Origin: Synaphobranchus kaupii
Lineage: Eukaryota > Chordata > Actinopteri > Anguilliformes > Synaphobranchidae
Reading direction: 5' to 3'
DNA: 64,000 bases
NCBI GenBank assembly: GCA_029718625.1
Contig: CM056380.1
Span: 40,450,530-40,514,529 of the forward strand
The position numbers were made by a program, and so were the translations under genes. The notes beneath the pieces are model-generated. The model did no database searches, had not been told where the DNA came from, and saw nothing but the letters and a program-made list of their open reading frames with translations. How positions within the stretch are numbered: the stretch's first letter is position 1; every line of letters begins with the position of its first letter. Positions 36,491-46,050 of the stretch are shown here, piece after piece.

Positions 36491-37409
36491 CAGATCATTT
36501 CCAAAAAATTTGAATATCATGGAAAAGTTTTTTTTTTCCATAATTCCATTCAAAAAGTGAAACTTTCATAAATTATAGATTCATTACACACAAAGTGAAA
36601 TATTTCTAGCCTTTATTTGTTTCATTTTTCATAATTTTGGCTTACAGCTCCAGAAAACCCCCAAAACAGTATTTCAAGAAATTAGAATAGTGTGTTGAAA
36701 ATCAGCATTTACTTCAGTTATTTCAGAGAATGAGTGGAGTGGCTTGACTCAAGGAATCCGACAGTTGTAGCCCATGTCCCGGATACGTCTGTACGTGGTG
36801 GTTTTTGAAGCACTGACTCCAGCCTCAGTCCACTCTCTCTGCATCTCCGCCAAATTTTGGAATCGTCTTTGCTTGACAATCCGCTGAAGCCTACGGTCAT
36901 CTCTTTTGCTTGTGCACCTTCTCCTGCCACATTTTTCCCTTCCACTAAACTTTCTATTGATATGCTTGGACACTGCACTCTGTGAACAGCCAGCCTCCTT
37001 AGCGATGACCTTTTGTGGCTTACCCATCTTCTGGAGGGTGTCAATGATGGTCTTCTGGCCAATTGTCAAGTCTGCAGTCTTCCCCATACTGAACCAAACT
37101 GAGATAAACTTTGCAGGTGTTTTGAGTAAATTAGATGATAGTGTGACACTCAGTCTAAAACATTCATTCTTTGAAATAACTGAAGTAGATGCTGATTTTC
37201 GACACACTATTCTAATTTCTTGAAATACTGTTTTGGGGGGTTTTCTGGAGCTGTAAGCCAAAATTATGAAAAATGAAACAAATAAACGCTAGAAATATTT
37301 CACTTTGTGTGTAATGAATCTATAATCTCTGAAAGTTTCACTTTTTGAATGGAATTATGGAAAAAAAAAAAACTTTTCCATGTTATTCAAATTTTTTGGA
37401 AAGGATCTG
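36491..37409 (-). mobile_element. Tc1-like deletion derivative with long inverted repeats
   Basis: This 919-bp element has inverted repeats of about 235 bases. The left end starts CAGATCATTTCCAAAAAATT and the right end is the complement of CAGATCCTTTCCAAAAAATT. TA dinucleotides flank both ends, as expected for the Tc1/mariner target. Between the arms is one minus-strand frame holding only the N-terminal part of a Tc1 transposase. The catalytic domain is missing, so the element could move only with transposase supplied in trans. Confidence 0.92.
36749..37087 (-). CDS. Truncated Tc1 transposase: DNA-binding domain only (112 aa)
   Basis: The frame starts MGKTADLTIGQKTIIDTL and contains AKEAGCSQSAVSKHINRKFSG, the first helix-turn-helix. 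A basic GREKCGRRRCTSKRDD linker follows, and then a second helix-turn-helix region (EWTEAGVSASKTTTYRR). It ends at GYNCRIP at the edge of the inverted repeat, where intact Tc1 transposases continue into the DDE catalytic domain. The frame is uninterrupted. The ATG at 37,087 was chosen by family similarity, since the upstream extension reads through the terminal repeat. If expressed, it could bind the terminal repeats without cutting; that is inference. Confidence 0.75.
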   Translation of the reverse strand: MGKTADLTIGQKTIIDTLQKMGKPQKVIAKEAGCSQSAVSKHINRKFSGREKCGRRRCTSKRDDRRLQRIVKQRRFQNLAEMQREWTEAGVSASKTTTYRRIRDMGYNCRIP

Positions 37410-37443
37410 TATATACTGTATATACTGTATATATATATATATA
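37410..37443 (+). repeat. TA-rich target site between two Tc1 elements
   Basis: A TATATACTG and TA repeat separates the two Tc1 insertions. TA repeats also flank their outer sides (36,481-36,490 and 39,687-39,697). Confidence 0.9.
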
Positions 37444-37801
37444 CAGTTGAAGTCAAAAGTTTACATGCACCTTACCAAATCCATTTAAACTCTGGATTTA
37501 GTTTTTCACAATTCTTGACATTCAATCCTAGTAAACATTCCCTGTTTTAGGTCAGTTATGATCACACCTTTATTTTAAGAATGTGAAATGTCAGAATAAT
37601 AGTAGAGAGAATGATTTATTTCAGCTTTTATTTCTTTCATCATCTTTGTTCGTATTTGGTAGCATTGCCTTTAAATTGTTTAACTTGGGTCAATCATTTT
37701 GGGTAGCCTTCCACAAGCTTCTCACAATAAGTTGCTGGAATTTTGGCCCATTCCTCCTGACAGAACTGGTGTAACTGAATCAGGTTTGTAGGACTCCTTG
37801 C

Positions 37802-38660
37802 TCACACACGCTTTTTCAGTTCTGCCCACAAATTTTTGATTGGATTGAGGTCAGGACTTTGTGATGGCCATTCCAATACCTTGAATTTGTTGTCCTTAAG
37901 CCATTTTGCCACAACTTTGGAAGTATGCTTTGGGTCATTGTCCATTTGGAAGAGCCATTTGCGACCAAGCTTTAACTTCCTGGCTGATGTCTTGAGATGT
38001 TGCTTCAATATATCCACATAATTTTCCTTCCTCATGATGCCATCTATTTTATGAAGTGCACCAGTCTCTCCTGCAGCAAAGCACCCCCACAACATGATGC
38101 TGCCACCCCCCGTGCTTCACGGTTGGGATGGTGTTCTTCGGCTTGCAAGCCTCACACTTTTTCCTCCAAACATAACGATGGTCATTATGGACAAACAGTT
38201 AAATTTTTGTTTCATCAGACCAGAGGACATTTCTCCAAAAAGTCAGATCTTTGTCCCCATGTGCAGCTGCAAACTGTAGTCTGGCTTTTTTATGGTGGTT
38301 TTGGAGTAGTGGCTTCTTCCTTGCTGAGCAGCCTTTCAGGTTATATCAATATAGGACTCGTTTTACTGTGGATATAGATACTTTTGTACCTGTTCCCTCC
38401 AGCATCTTCACAAGGTCCTTTGCTGTTGTTCTGGGATTGATTTGCACTTTTCGCCCCAAAGCACATTCATCTCTAGGAGACAGAACGCGTCTCCTTCCTG
38501 AGCAGTATGACGGCTGCGTGGTCCCATGGTGTTTATATACTTGCGTACTATTGTTTGTACAGACGAACGTGGTACCTTCAGGCGTTTGGAAATTGCTCCC
38601 AAGGATGAACCAGTCTTGTGGAGGTCCACAATTTTCTTTCTGAGGTCTTGGCTGAGTCAT
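37802..38660 (-). pseudogene. Sleeping Beauty-like Tc1 transposase pseudogene
   Basis: In reading order, fragments match the transposase N-terminus (SGSSLGAISKRL-like), the middle (RRRVLSPRDE, VQINPRTTAKDLVKML), the first catalytic Asp region (WSDET) and the C-terminal half (MLWGCFAAG, MDNDPKHTSK, WPSQSPDLNPI). Frameshifts separate the first segments. TGA follows KRVLY and LKKRV, and TAA follows DETKI. The third catalytic residue, Glu in the family's NPIENLW motif, is Lys here (NPIKNLW). The coding sequence cannot yield an active enzyme. Confidence 0.93.
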
Positions 38661-38671
38661 TTTTTTTCCAC

Positions 38672-39555
38672 CAAGTCATTTTTCCAACAATTGTTTACAG
38701 ACAGATTATTTCACTTTTAATTCTCTATATCACAATTCCAGTGGGTCAGAAGTTTACATACACTAAGTTGACTGTGCCGTTAAATTTTTAATATTTGGTC
38801 TCATATCCTTTGGCTTTGCATGCCATGACTTCCTGATGTCTTGACCCAACAACAGCAAAAGACTCTTGATATCTTATTTTCTGGTACTCTTACAAGCGAT
38901 ACTATGACGTCTCTGCATTTGAATGGATCTCTATGGGAATTTGGGGTGGGACTATATTTAGCTGTAAATTATACTGGAACAGTATGGAATACATGATTGG
39001 TAAAATGGCTGTAAGTCATCAAGGGTCTGAGGTATCAAACCAGCCTCAAACCATCACTCTGCTGCCAGATATGCAGTAGATATGGATGGATCACTTTAAG
39101 GGTTGTTTCTCCTGACAAATTTACGGAAATAAATTGAAGAAACCCTTCAAGTTATCCACACATATCTACTGTATTTCTGGCAGCAGAGTGATGATTTAAG
39201 ACTTGTTTCATATGTCAGACCCTTGATGACTTAGAGCCATTTAGCCAACCATGTGTTTCCATACTGTTCCAGTGTAATTTACAGCTAAATCTAGTCCCAC
39301 CCCCCAAATCCCATAGAGATCCATTCAAATGCAGAGGCGTTATAGTATCGCTTGTAAGAGTACCAGAAAATAAAATATCATGAGTCTTCTGATGTTGTTG
39401 GGTCACAGACATCAGGAAGTCATGGCATGCAAAGCCAAAGGATATGCGGCCAAATATTAAAAATTTAAAGGCAGTCAACTTCTGACCCACTGGAATTGTG
39501 ATATAGTGAATTAAAAGTGAAATAATCTGTAAACAATTGTTGGAAAAATGACTTG
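38672..39555. repeat. Large imperfect palindrome, arms about 400 bp
   Basis: The left arm (38,672-39,084) and right arm (39,161-39,555) are inverse complements with scattered differences, separated by about 76 bases. Shared landmarks include TTTTTCCAACAATTGTTTAC near both outer ends, GGCTTTGCATGCCATGACTT, and GAATGGATCTCTATGGGA. The arms contain the inner Tc1 direct-repeat region plus the dispersed segment also seen at 24,610. The right arm lacks about 20 bases present in the left (GAAGTTTACATACACTAAG). Confidence 0.9.
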
Positions 39556-39697
39556 TGTCAGGCACAAAGTAGACGTCCTAACTGACTTGCCAACACTATA
39601 GTTTGCTAACATGAAATCTGTGGAGTGGTTAAAAATGAGTTTTAATGACTTCAACCTAAGTGTATGTAAACTTCCGACTTCAACTGTATATATATAT

Positions 39698-40608
39698 GTG
39701 TATATCATCATCATCATGACAATATAATTAATCATTGATCATTAAGATAGTATAGCACTATAGTGCATACATATATTATTATATTTAGTGATTGCGATCA
39801 GATTTTCTATACCTGTGCACACAGTCTTTAGTGGATCACATGCAGTAGTTAAGTGTCCCTTGCATCTCACAACAATCTGAGGTTACATGCAACATTCTTG
39901 TGATATTACAGCAATGATGTGATATGAATGTTATGATAATGTTACCAAAACATTATGAGATTCTCAGCTGCTCAGGCAGTCACAGGGATAACCAAAAGGA
40001 AGGAAGTGAAGTACTGGATGGGTGAACAGTAAAGGAGAGATATTAGCTCCTAGCTCACTTCATAGCCGAGACTGTCCAATGTTACTTTCAAGTCTTTTAA
40101 CTGAAAACAAAGACATGTCATAAAATCCCTGGGAACAAAGATGTCAACAATGAAATGACAAAATGCAGTTTGTGCTTAAACAAATCTGTTCTGGACAGAG
40201 GGGTGTTTTCTGTGACCAGTCATTTTAACATCAATGGGTTCAAGGGGTGCAATAATAATAATGCCATAATAACCTTTGTGATAATCATGTGGTTGTTCGG
40301 GAGAGCTGTCAGCGCTAAAGGCATAAGAAATGTAGTTTATCACAAGCCAGCAAAAAAAACAAAGAAACAACAACAATAGTTTACCTTGAGTGGACGGACA
40401 GCATTTTCTACAACAAAAAAACAACAACACCACCTTGTTATTCATTTGGCCAGGGATGCCCTGCAAAGAGATCTATATGTCAATAGGACTCACCTGGACA
40501 AGTAAAGGATAAATTATTATTATTGTTGTTATTCAATTCGGGTCTGCCATACAGTAATGTAGACATGACTTCCGGAAAAAAATAAAAATAAATCTTTCAG
40601 CGTTGGTA
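39698..40608. other. Intergenic sequence
   Basis: No gene or classified repeat is recognised. Several short ATT/ATA patches are present. Confidence 0.45.
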
Positions 40609-40616
40609 CTCTACAG

Positions 40617-40812
40617 CAGGGATTTTCAACCTTTTCTGATCCAGGGACCCCAACCAGGTACAAAGGCATCCAAGGGACCCCCATCATAAATGAAAAAGGG
40701 TTCCAATAATAATAAAAAAGGTTTTATATTTTAAAATATTTCCCAAAAATCTATTCCGGACATAGTCATTGCATATTAAGTCTGGCCAGGGACCCACTGT
40801 TGAAAACCCAGG
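40617..40812. mobile_element. hAT-type MITE, family C
   Basis: The element opens CAGGGATTTTCAACCTTTTC and closes with GGGACCCACTGTTGAAAACC and then CAGG. The GGATTTTCAAC/GTTGAAAACC ends are imperfect inverse complements. Exact 8-bp direct repeats, CTCTACAG, flank it at 40,609-40,616 and 40,813-40,820. It is non-coding and about 196 bp long. Confidence 0.88.
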
Positions 40813-40820
40813 CTCTACAG

Positions 40821-41129
40821 AAAACACGTGAAATAAAAAACATCAGTCATACATGTTCTAAGAAAAAAAAAGCAAAACAAACGACTTCATTTTGTAACTT
40901 ACTTTTCATACATACATCATATTTTACTAAATTAACCTACAATGATAAGTCAAAAAAAACATTTTTCGAAACTGACAGTGCCTGATGTCAATGAGTTTAC
41001 AAAGGGTGATACCATATTTCACATTTTCATTAAAACTAAAGGGAAAACGGTAAAAACGTAAATCTACTTTAAATGTAAAATAAATAAAAATGAAAATAGT
41101 ACCCAGATTCCGGGCACTCTCTTCGAATA
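40821..41129. other. AT-rich sequence upstream of camk2a
   Basis: Nothing specific is visible before the GC-rich promoter region. Confidence 0.4.
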
Positions 41130-41653
41130 AATGCAGCAACGTTCAGCCGCCAACCTCCCGCGACAGCTCGGTCCACGGTTGGTGACGCTCTACAATTGCT
41201 GTGTGGGGTGCAGGGTGTTCAGCCAGCGTCCTTTCCCCAGCACGCTGTTTTCGTATCGGTGTACACCTTTTATTTAATGGTTTGGGTTTACGGGTTAGGG
41301 GCGAGTAAAGCTGATCTAGGATCGGCCGTCGTCTGTTACAGAAAGTAGCCGGTTCCCAATGAAGCACAGCATTGCTGCCTCGCTCGCATCTCCGACTTCC
41401 CTCTCCTCTGTCGACACGGGGGAGAAAATCTCGCGTTGTTGGCCGTTTTTTTCTCCCGCTGTCTCTCTCCACCTCCACCACCCCTCCTCCCCTCCCCTCC
41501 CCTCCCCTCCCCTCCCCTCCCCTGCCTCCCTCCCTTTCTGTCTCTCTATCTCCTTTCCTCTCTGAGTGCATGAAACCCGGAGCGCATGAGATCTCCTCCC
41601 GAAACCTGAGCGCGCAGTCACCGAAACGAGAGGCGATACACACCCCGCACAAC
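41130..41653 (+). promoter_or_regulatory. camk2a: Probable camk2a promoter and 5' UTR
   Basis: Sequence before the ATG becomes CpG-rich (for example CTCGCTCGCATCTCCGAC and TCTCGCGTTGTTGGCCG) and contains a strong pyrimidine tract with repeated CCCCT units (41,480-41,523). The start codon context is AACATGG, favourable for initiation. The transcription start cannot be fixed from sequence alone. Confidence 0.5.
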
Positions 41654-41718
41654 ATGGCTACAATTGTAACCTCGACAAGGTTCACAGACGAATATCAGCT
41701 CTACGAAGAGCTCGGAAA
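41654..41718 (+). CDS. camk2a: camk2a coding exon 1 (CaM kinase II N-terminus)
   Basis: This exon encodes residues 1-22, starting MATIVTSTRFTDEYQLY and ending EELGK, the N-terminus shared by all CaM kinase II isoforms just before the glycine-rich ATP loop. The exon ends inside the Lys codon (AA|G) with donor GTAAGC. CaM kinase II is a Ca2+/calmodulin-activated Ser/Thr kinase forming dodecamers. The alpha form is prominent at synapses. MATI favours alpha over delta (MASTT in mammals), but one exon cannot settle the paralogue. The neighbouring arsi gene and its orientation support alpha. Confidence 0.9.
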
Positions 41719-42955
41719 GTAAGCGAGAATGACGTTTTATTTGATACATTTACCTAATGCTTTGTATCTCACTGTGCCTGCCTAGTTGGATGTTGACAGG
41801 ACAGGGGGGTTTTTGCTTGTCAAAAACAGACAGGGCAGCCAGCAAGCGAATGGCTGATTGCATCGACTGTTGTTAATCCTGTTGTAGATCGAGATATCTA
41901 CAGCCTAGACAACGTGGAACGCGTTCTTCTGTGGAGTACATCATTGTAGCTTAGCTAGCCAAGTACTGGCATGGTGATCTTGCATGTAAACGACTTATTT
42001 ATTAAATTGTTTTGTCGTGGGGGATATATTGATGCTAGTCATTGTTACCTCTTATCCGCTATACGTAAATGCATTTCTATAAGGAAACCGTCTCAGATCC
42101 TGTTTAACAATGCGTTGGCCTTTTCATTCTCCTTCATTGATCCATAGCAGAGACTAATTTTTCAATGCTTTTTATTTCGATAAGCGCCACGCAGTTAAGA
42201 AAATGCTGCAGACTTGTGTAACGACACTGCTGTCGAACTGCGTATCATTACCCATATACACAACGGGAAATGTGTCATATTTTCGTTAAGATAATTCATA
42301 ATTTGTTACACCAACCGGGAACAGGCAGATGTAGCCTACGGTTCTGTCACCCCATCCCAAGTTTATGGCTAGTCGCATATTTTGCACATGCGGCATGCAT
42401 TTGGTTGGCTGTTTTTTTGTAACGGAAAGCTTAGTGTTAGTTGCGGATTTCCTAGGGTTTGGTCTGAAAGATAACCCCGTTTTTATATGTGGATATGGCA
42501 CAAAATGAGCCTACACGACGCTTCCTGTTCTGTTCAGTCGTGTTGTCTTTAATCTGCTTCTCTCATACTCCGGTTCTTCCTTTGGCCCTAACGATGCAGC
42601 CCATTCTTCTTCCATCGCCCATAATCCATCCATGTAGACGTACGGCCAATATTATAATGCAAAATGTTTCTATGACTGCCTTTACTCGTTACTGGTAATT
42701 AAGGTGCATGCTGCAGTGTTTACTATTTGGAAAATATCTCCCCCCACCTCAAAGCCCTGTCAATTCAGGAGGGTGTTCTTTGTGTAGCCTGGCCTATGTG
42801 TACTACATCGTCAGTGTGTCTGCGTCGGCGCGCACTCAAATGTCCATTGTACGTTTTGTACAAAGTATTTTCCTTTTGTTGTATTATACAGTTACAGTGG
42901 ATTTGTGTGACTAGCTGATAGCGATTTAATTCTTTGCATTTCCTTCCCAACATAG
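41719..42955 (+). other. camk2a: camk2a intron 1
   Basis: A 1.24-kb intron with donor GTAAGC and acceptor CCCAACATAG. It is unique sequence without identified repeats or RNAs. Confidence 0.88.
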
Positions 42956-43050
42956 GGGTGCCTTTTCAGTGGTGCGGAGATGCGTTAAAAAATCCACTGG
43001 CCAGGAATATGCTGCTAAAATTATTAACACAAAAAAACTTTCGGCAAGAG
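42956..43050 (+). CDS. camk2a: camk2a coding exon 2 (ATP-binding region)
   Basis: This 95-nt exon completes Lys22 and encodes [20 protein letters not shown] followed by [11 protein letters not shown]. It ends on the first base of the next codon before GTAAGA. GKGAFSVV is the glycine-rich loop and the Lys of EYAAK (residue 43) is the ATP-anchoring lysine. The exon length and phases match those I know for mammalian CAMK2 genes. KKSTGQ at residues 33-38 differs from mammalian alpha, so paralogue identity rests partly on synteny. I could not find the next exon (encoding HQKLEREAR) in the remaining 21 kb by eye. Confidence 0.93.
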
Positions 43051-43992
43051 GTAAGACAACAATATGTGAACTTTTTTTATTGTACATTATGTGCTGGTTA
43101 GTTACGTTGAAATGTTAAGTGCGAAATATATCCGTTTGTTGATTGAATTTTGGAAAGAGAAAAACGTTTAATTGAACGAAGGACGTCAGCTTTTTTTGTG
43201 TAGCCGATATGCAGGTTGATAATTCAGATGACAATTGGATAATAGAAGGACACGTTCTCTTCTTTTTGGTTGCTTACAAGGCTGTAGGCTATGGATGGTA
43301 TTGAATTAACCTTTACTGGGATTATTGTAGGTTAGTGTTACGATTGCTTGTCCTAAAGGGATAGGACTACGGATGTGCTGTCGTAGTCCAAGCCACAGGC
43401 ATTTCTAAAGCAGCTGCAGTTACCGCTTATTCTACCGAGGGTTCGCCTAGCTCTTTTTACATTGTAAGACAAACGTTAAATTTGCTTCCAGGATCCGCAC
43501 ATTGTCTCTTACCGAGTGTTATGTGCTGTGTCATACTGCTGAAAACGGGTTTTGTGCAATTGTAGAATCGCGTACCGCGATTCTGTGGTTAAGATGGAGA
43601 TACCTGTGTGGTTCATAGTAGTATAATAGCGTTGTGCGTTTGCGTGTCACGGGCCGTGTGATTTAAACCAGCATTGCATTCGATTTTCTTTCTACAGTTG
43701 CCTTGATAGTACTGCTTGTTTTTTTTATTTATCAGAATGATATATCATTTTGAGGGAAGGAACCATGTAACCAACATCGTTACACATGGCTGTACAGTCA
43801 GGAATATGCCAGCATGTTCATGTTAGTAGACCCCTCAGTGTTTAATTTGCATTTAACAGTACATAGAAAATACAAGTTGAGTTTGAAAATCATTTTGTCT
43901 TATTGGAGTTGCAGCAGATTTTATCCGTGTTTATCTCCTGGTCCGCTGACCATATTGTCAGCAGACCACACAGTGTCTTTTTCTCATGCTGT

Positions 43993-43994
<2 letters not shown>

Positions 43995-44028
<34 letters not shown>
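43995..44028 (+). repeat. (CA)n microsatellite
   Basis: A pure CA run of about 17 repeats. Confidence 0.98.
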
Positions 44029-44032
<4 letters not shown>

Positions 44033-44826
44033 CAGCAAAGCCAGAGATGTCGTCGTTTACCCTTTACTCAAGACCACAGCAGCCAAACACACTGCTTGGC
44101 AGAAAGGGGGAGTCCAGGTCTGCGGCGGTTTGGTCAACACGTTTTTAAGCAGTGTTTGCATTGGTCCTCCAGCTGCGAGAATAGAGATGTCAGAAGCCAT
44201 GCAGAAGCCCCGTCATCGAAACGCTTGGACAGCCAGCATCTGATCCAAACATTAGGCAACTTATCGGCTGCGTCCGCACCAATTGTCGAAAGGGATAATA
44301 GGCCTCAAAACTCAAGAGCCCTCTGGGTTGTCCGAAGCCCTAAGGCGAGTGTAATTGGCAGGCATGTTAAAGCTGCACTGAGCCAGACTCGTGGCAGCTG
44401 CGGAGCGTGCATTTCAAACACCGGAGTCCTGTTTCCGCTACCCCCATCTGTCCACCGCGCCCCGGGACGTCACCTGTCCAGAAGAGGCAAGACAGGCAAA
44501 GTGGGACGTGTTTTTGGTTCGAGTCGAGATGCACTACAGTGTCAATATCATCCAGTCTAATTAAATCCAGAACGAGGAGGGAGTAGCCAGGGGGATATGT
44601 GAGACAAGGCCCCCAGAGAAACAAAGGCCCTGGATCTGTTTCTGGAAAGTGGACACTGCACGTGTAACTTGTCGATGGGGATTACGCAGGGCAATTTACA
44701 TTGCCCTCTAAAATGATTGGCGCCCTTGATAAAGATGAGCCAAAAAAGGGTGTATAAAATAAACGACACAGGCAATGAGCTATATTCTGTGCTCAGTAAA
44801 ACGGGGGAATAATGTTGTTTTATCGC

Positions 44827-45030
44827 CAGGGGTCCTCAATCTTATTCAGAAAGGACTGGTGTGGGTGCAGGCTTTTGTTCCAACCAAGCACTTACACACC
44901 TGCTTCTACTAATCAACCACTAGAGTGTTTGCTAAGGACCTTGATTAGTGGAATAAGGTGTGTTACTGCTTGGTTGGAACAAAAGCCTGCACCCATACGG
45001 GCCCTTTCTGGATAAGATTGAGGACCCCTG
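44827..45030. mobile_element. Hairpin MITE with about 60-bp inverted repeats
   Basis: The left arm opens CAGGGGTCCTCAATCTTATT and contains GGTGCAGGCTTTTGTTCCAA. The right arm contains TTGGAACAAAAGCCTGCACC and closes ATAAGATTGAGGACCCCTG. The body is short and non-coding. A clean target duplication could not be assigned; TTTTAT on both sides is only suggestive. A hAT-like origin is likely from the CAGGGG terminus. Confidence 0.85.
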
Positions 45031-45385
45031 TTTTATACTAATACAATTGCTCTGGGAAAATCTTTTTTTAACAGTAATAATTGTATTCCCCAATTTTAAG
45101 TTAGGTGTCAAAAATATTGGCAACCCTGTTGCACATGCTATCCCCCAAGGAAGCTGACTACAAACCATACTTTCCGCAAGACGGCGATCCCAAGCATACC
45201 TCAAAATCAACCAAGAAATGCTTAACCAACCACAAAATAACCATTTTACAATGGCCATCTCAGGCTCCCGGCATCAACCTGATCAGAAACTGTGCAGTTT
45301 GAATGAAAGAGGACAAGTCCATAAGTGCAGATAAAAAGGATCTAAATTATCTCAAAGGAGTTTGTATGGAGGTATGGTCAAAGAT

Positions 45386-45584
45386 CAGGGTGTGAAATTA
45401 ACACTAGCCACCAGCCAAATGCTGGTACAATTTTGATTGTGGCTGGTAAGATTTTTATTCTAGCAGCCACTCTCGTTGGTAACAAACCAGGTTGTGCTAT
45501 TTTGTAAAAGGTTAAGGTTTCTGATAAAATGTTGAAAATGGCTGGTGATTTTTTGATGCCATGAAATGTTAATTTCATACCCTG
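45386..45584 (+). mobile_element. hAT-type MITE, family A copy 2
   Basis: The element begins CAGGGTGTGAAATTAACACT and ends AAATGTTAATTTCATACCCTG. Exact 8-bp duplications, TCAAAGAT, flank it (45,378-45,385 and 45,585-45,592). Its body matches copy 1, including TTTGATTGTGGCTGGTA and AAAATGTTGAAAATGGCTG. Confidence 0.93.
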
Positions 45585-45588
45585 TCAA

Positions 45589-45786
45589 AGATCCCTCAGT
45601 ATGTTCACCAATCTCATAAAACACTTTGGATCCCTCAGTGTGTTCACCAATCTCATAAAACACTTTGGATCCCTCAGTATGATCACCAATATCATAAAAC
45701 ACTTTGGATCCCTCAGTATGTTCACCAATCTCATAAAACACTTTGGATACCTCAGTATGTTCACCAATCTCATAAAACACTTTGGA
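45589..45786 (+). repeat. 39-bp tandem repeat, 5 copies
   Basis: The unit is GATCCCTCAGTATGTTCACC followed by AATCTCATAAAACACTTTG. It starts within the duplicated target of the preceding MITE and lies inside the decayed Tc1 element, so it arose from that sequence. The repetitive minus-strand frame (VFYEIGEHTEGS) is not a gene. Confidence 0.93.
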
Positions 45787-45995
45787 GGGCTCAGTAGTGT
45801 GAACCAGAAGGGAGGAGAATTATGACAGAATGCAATTTCCCCATTTTTTGTGCATACAATACAGCTCATTACATGTGTTTCTTATTTTATGCAGCCATCT
45901 TTGTTCATCTTTATCAAAGGTGCACTGCCAATAATATTGGGAGGCACAGTAAAAGATCTAGAGTTAGATCTCTGAAGTGTGTGATTTTTCTGTGA

Positions 45996-45999
45996 TTTT

Positions 46000-46032
<33 letters not shown>

Positions 46033-46050
46033 AAGAGAGAGAGTGAGAGA
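45996..46050 (+). repeat. (GT)n-(GA)n microsatellite
   Basis: A GT run of about 13 repeats passes into a GA-rich stretch. Confidence 0.95.

Larger units (their letters stand above)
37444..39686 (-). mobile_element. Sleeping Beauty-like Tc1 element, rearranged and dead
   Basis: This 2.24-kb element starts CAGTTGAAGTCAAAAGTTTA and ends with the complement of CAGTTGAAGTCGGAAGTTTA, flanked by TA. Inner direct-repeat copies (CAGTGGGTCAGAAGTTTACA and similar) occur near 38,739-38,765, as in salmonid-type Tc1 elements. The minus strand encodes a broken transposase. Between the transposase and the right-hand end is a palindrome of about 0.9 kb that normal elements lack. Confidence 0.93.
44697..45950. 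mobile_element. Decayed Tc1-like element with nested insertions
   Basis: The left end, near TTGCCCTCTAAAATGATTGG and CGCCCTTGATAAAGATGAG, pairs with the right end near CATCTTTATCAAAGGTGCAC and CCAATAATATTGGGAGGCAC. Both resemble the terminal repeats of teleost Tc1 families. Inside, the plus strand keeps a transposase shred at about 45,165-45,300 (DGDPKHTSKS, then LQWPSQAPGINLIRN), corresponding to the second catalytic Asp and the region before the third. A hairpin MITE (44,827-45,030) and a hAT-type MITE (45,386-45,584) are nested within, together with a small 39-bp tandem repeat. Confidence 0.75.
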
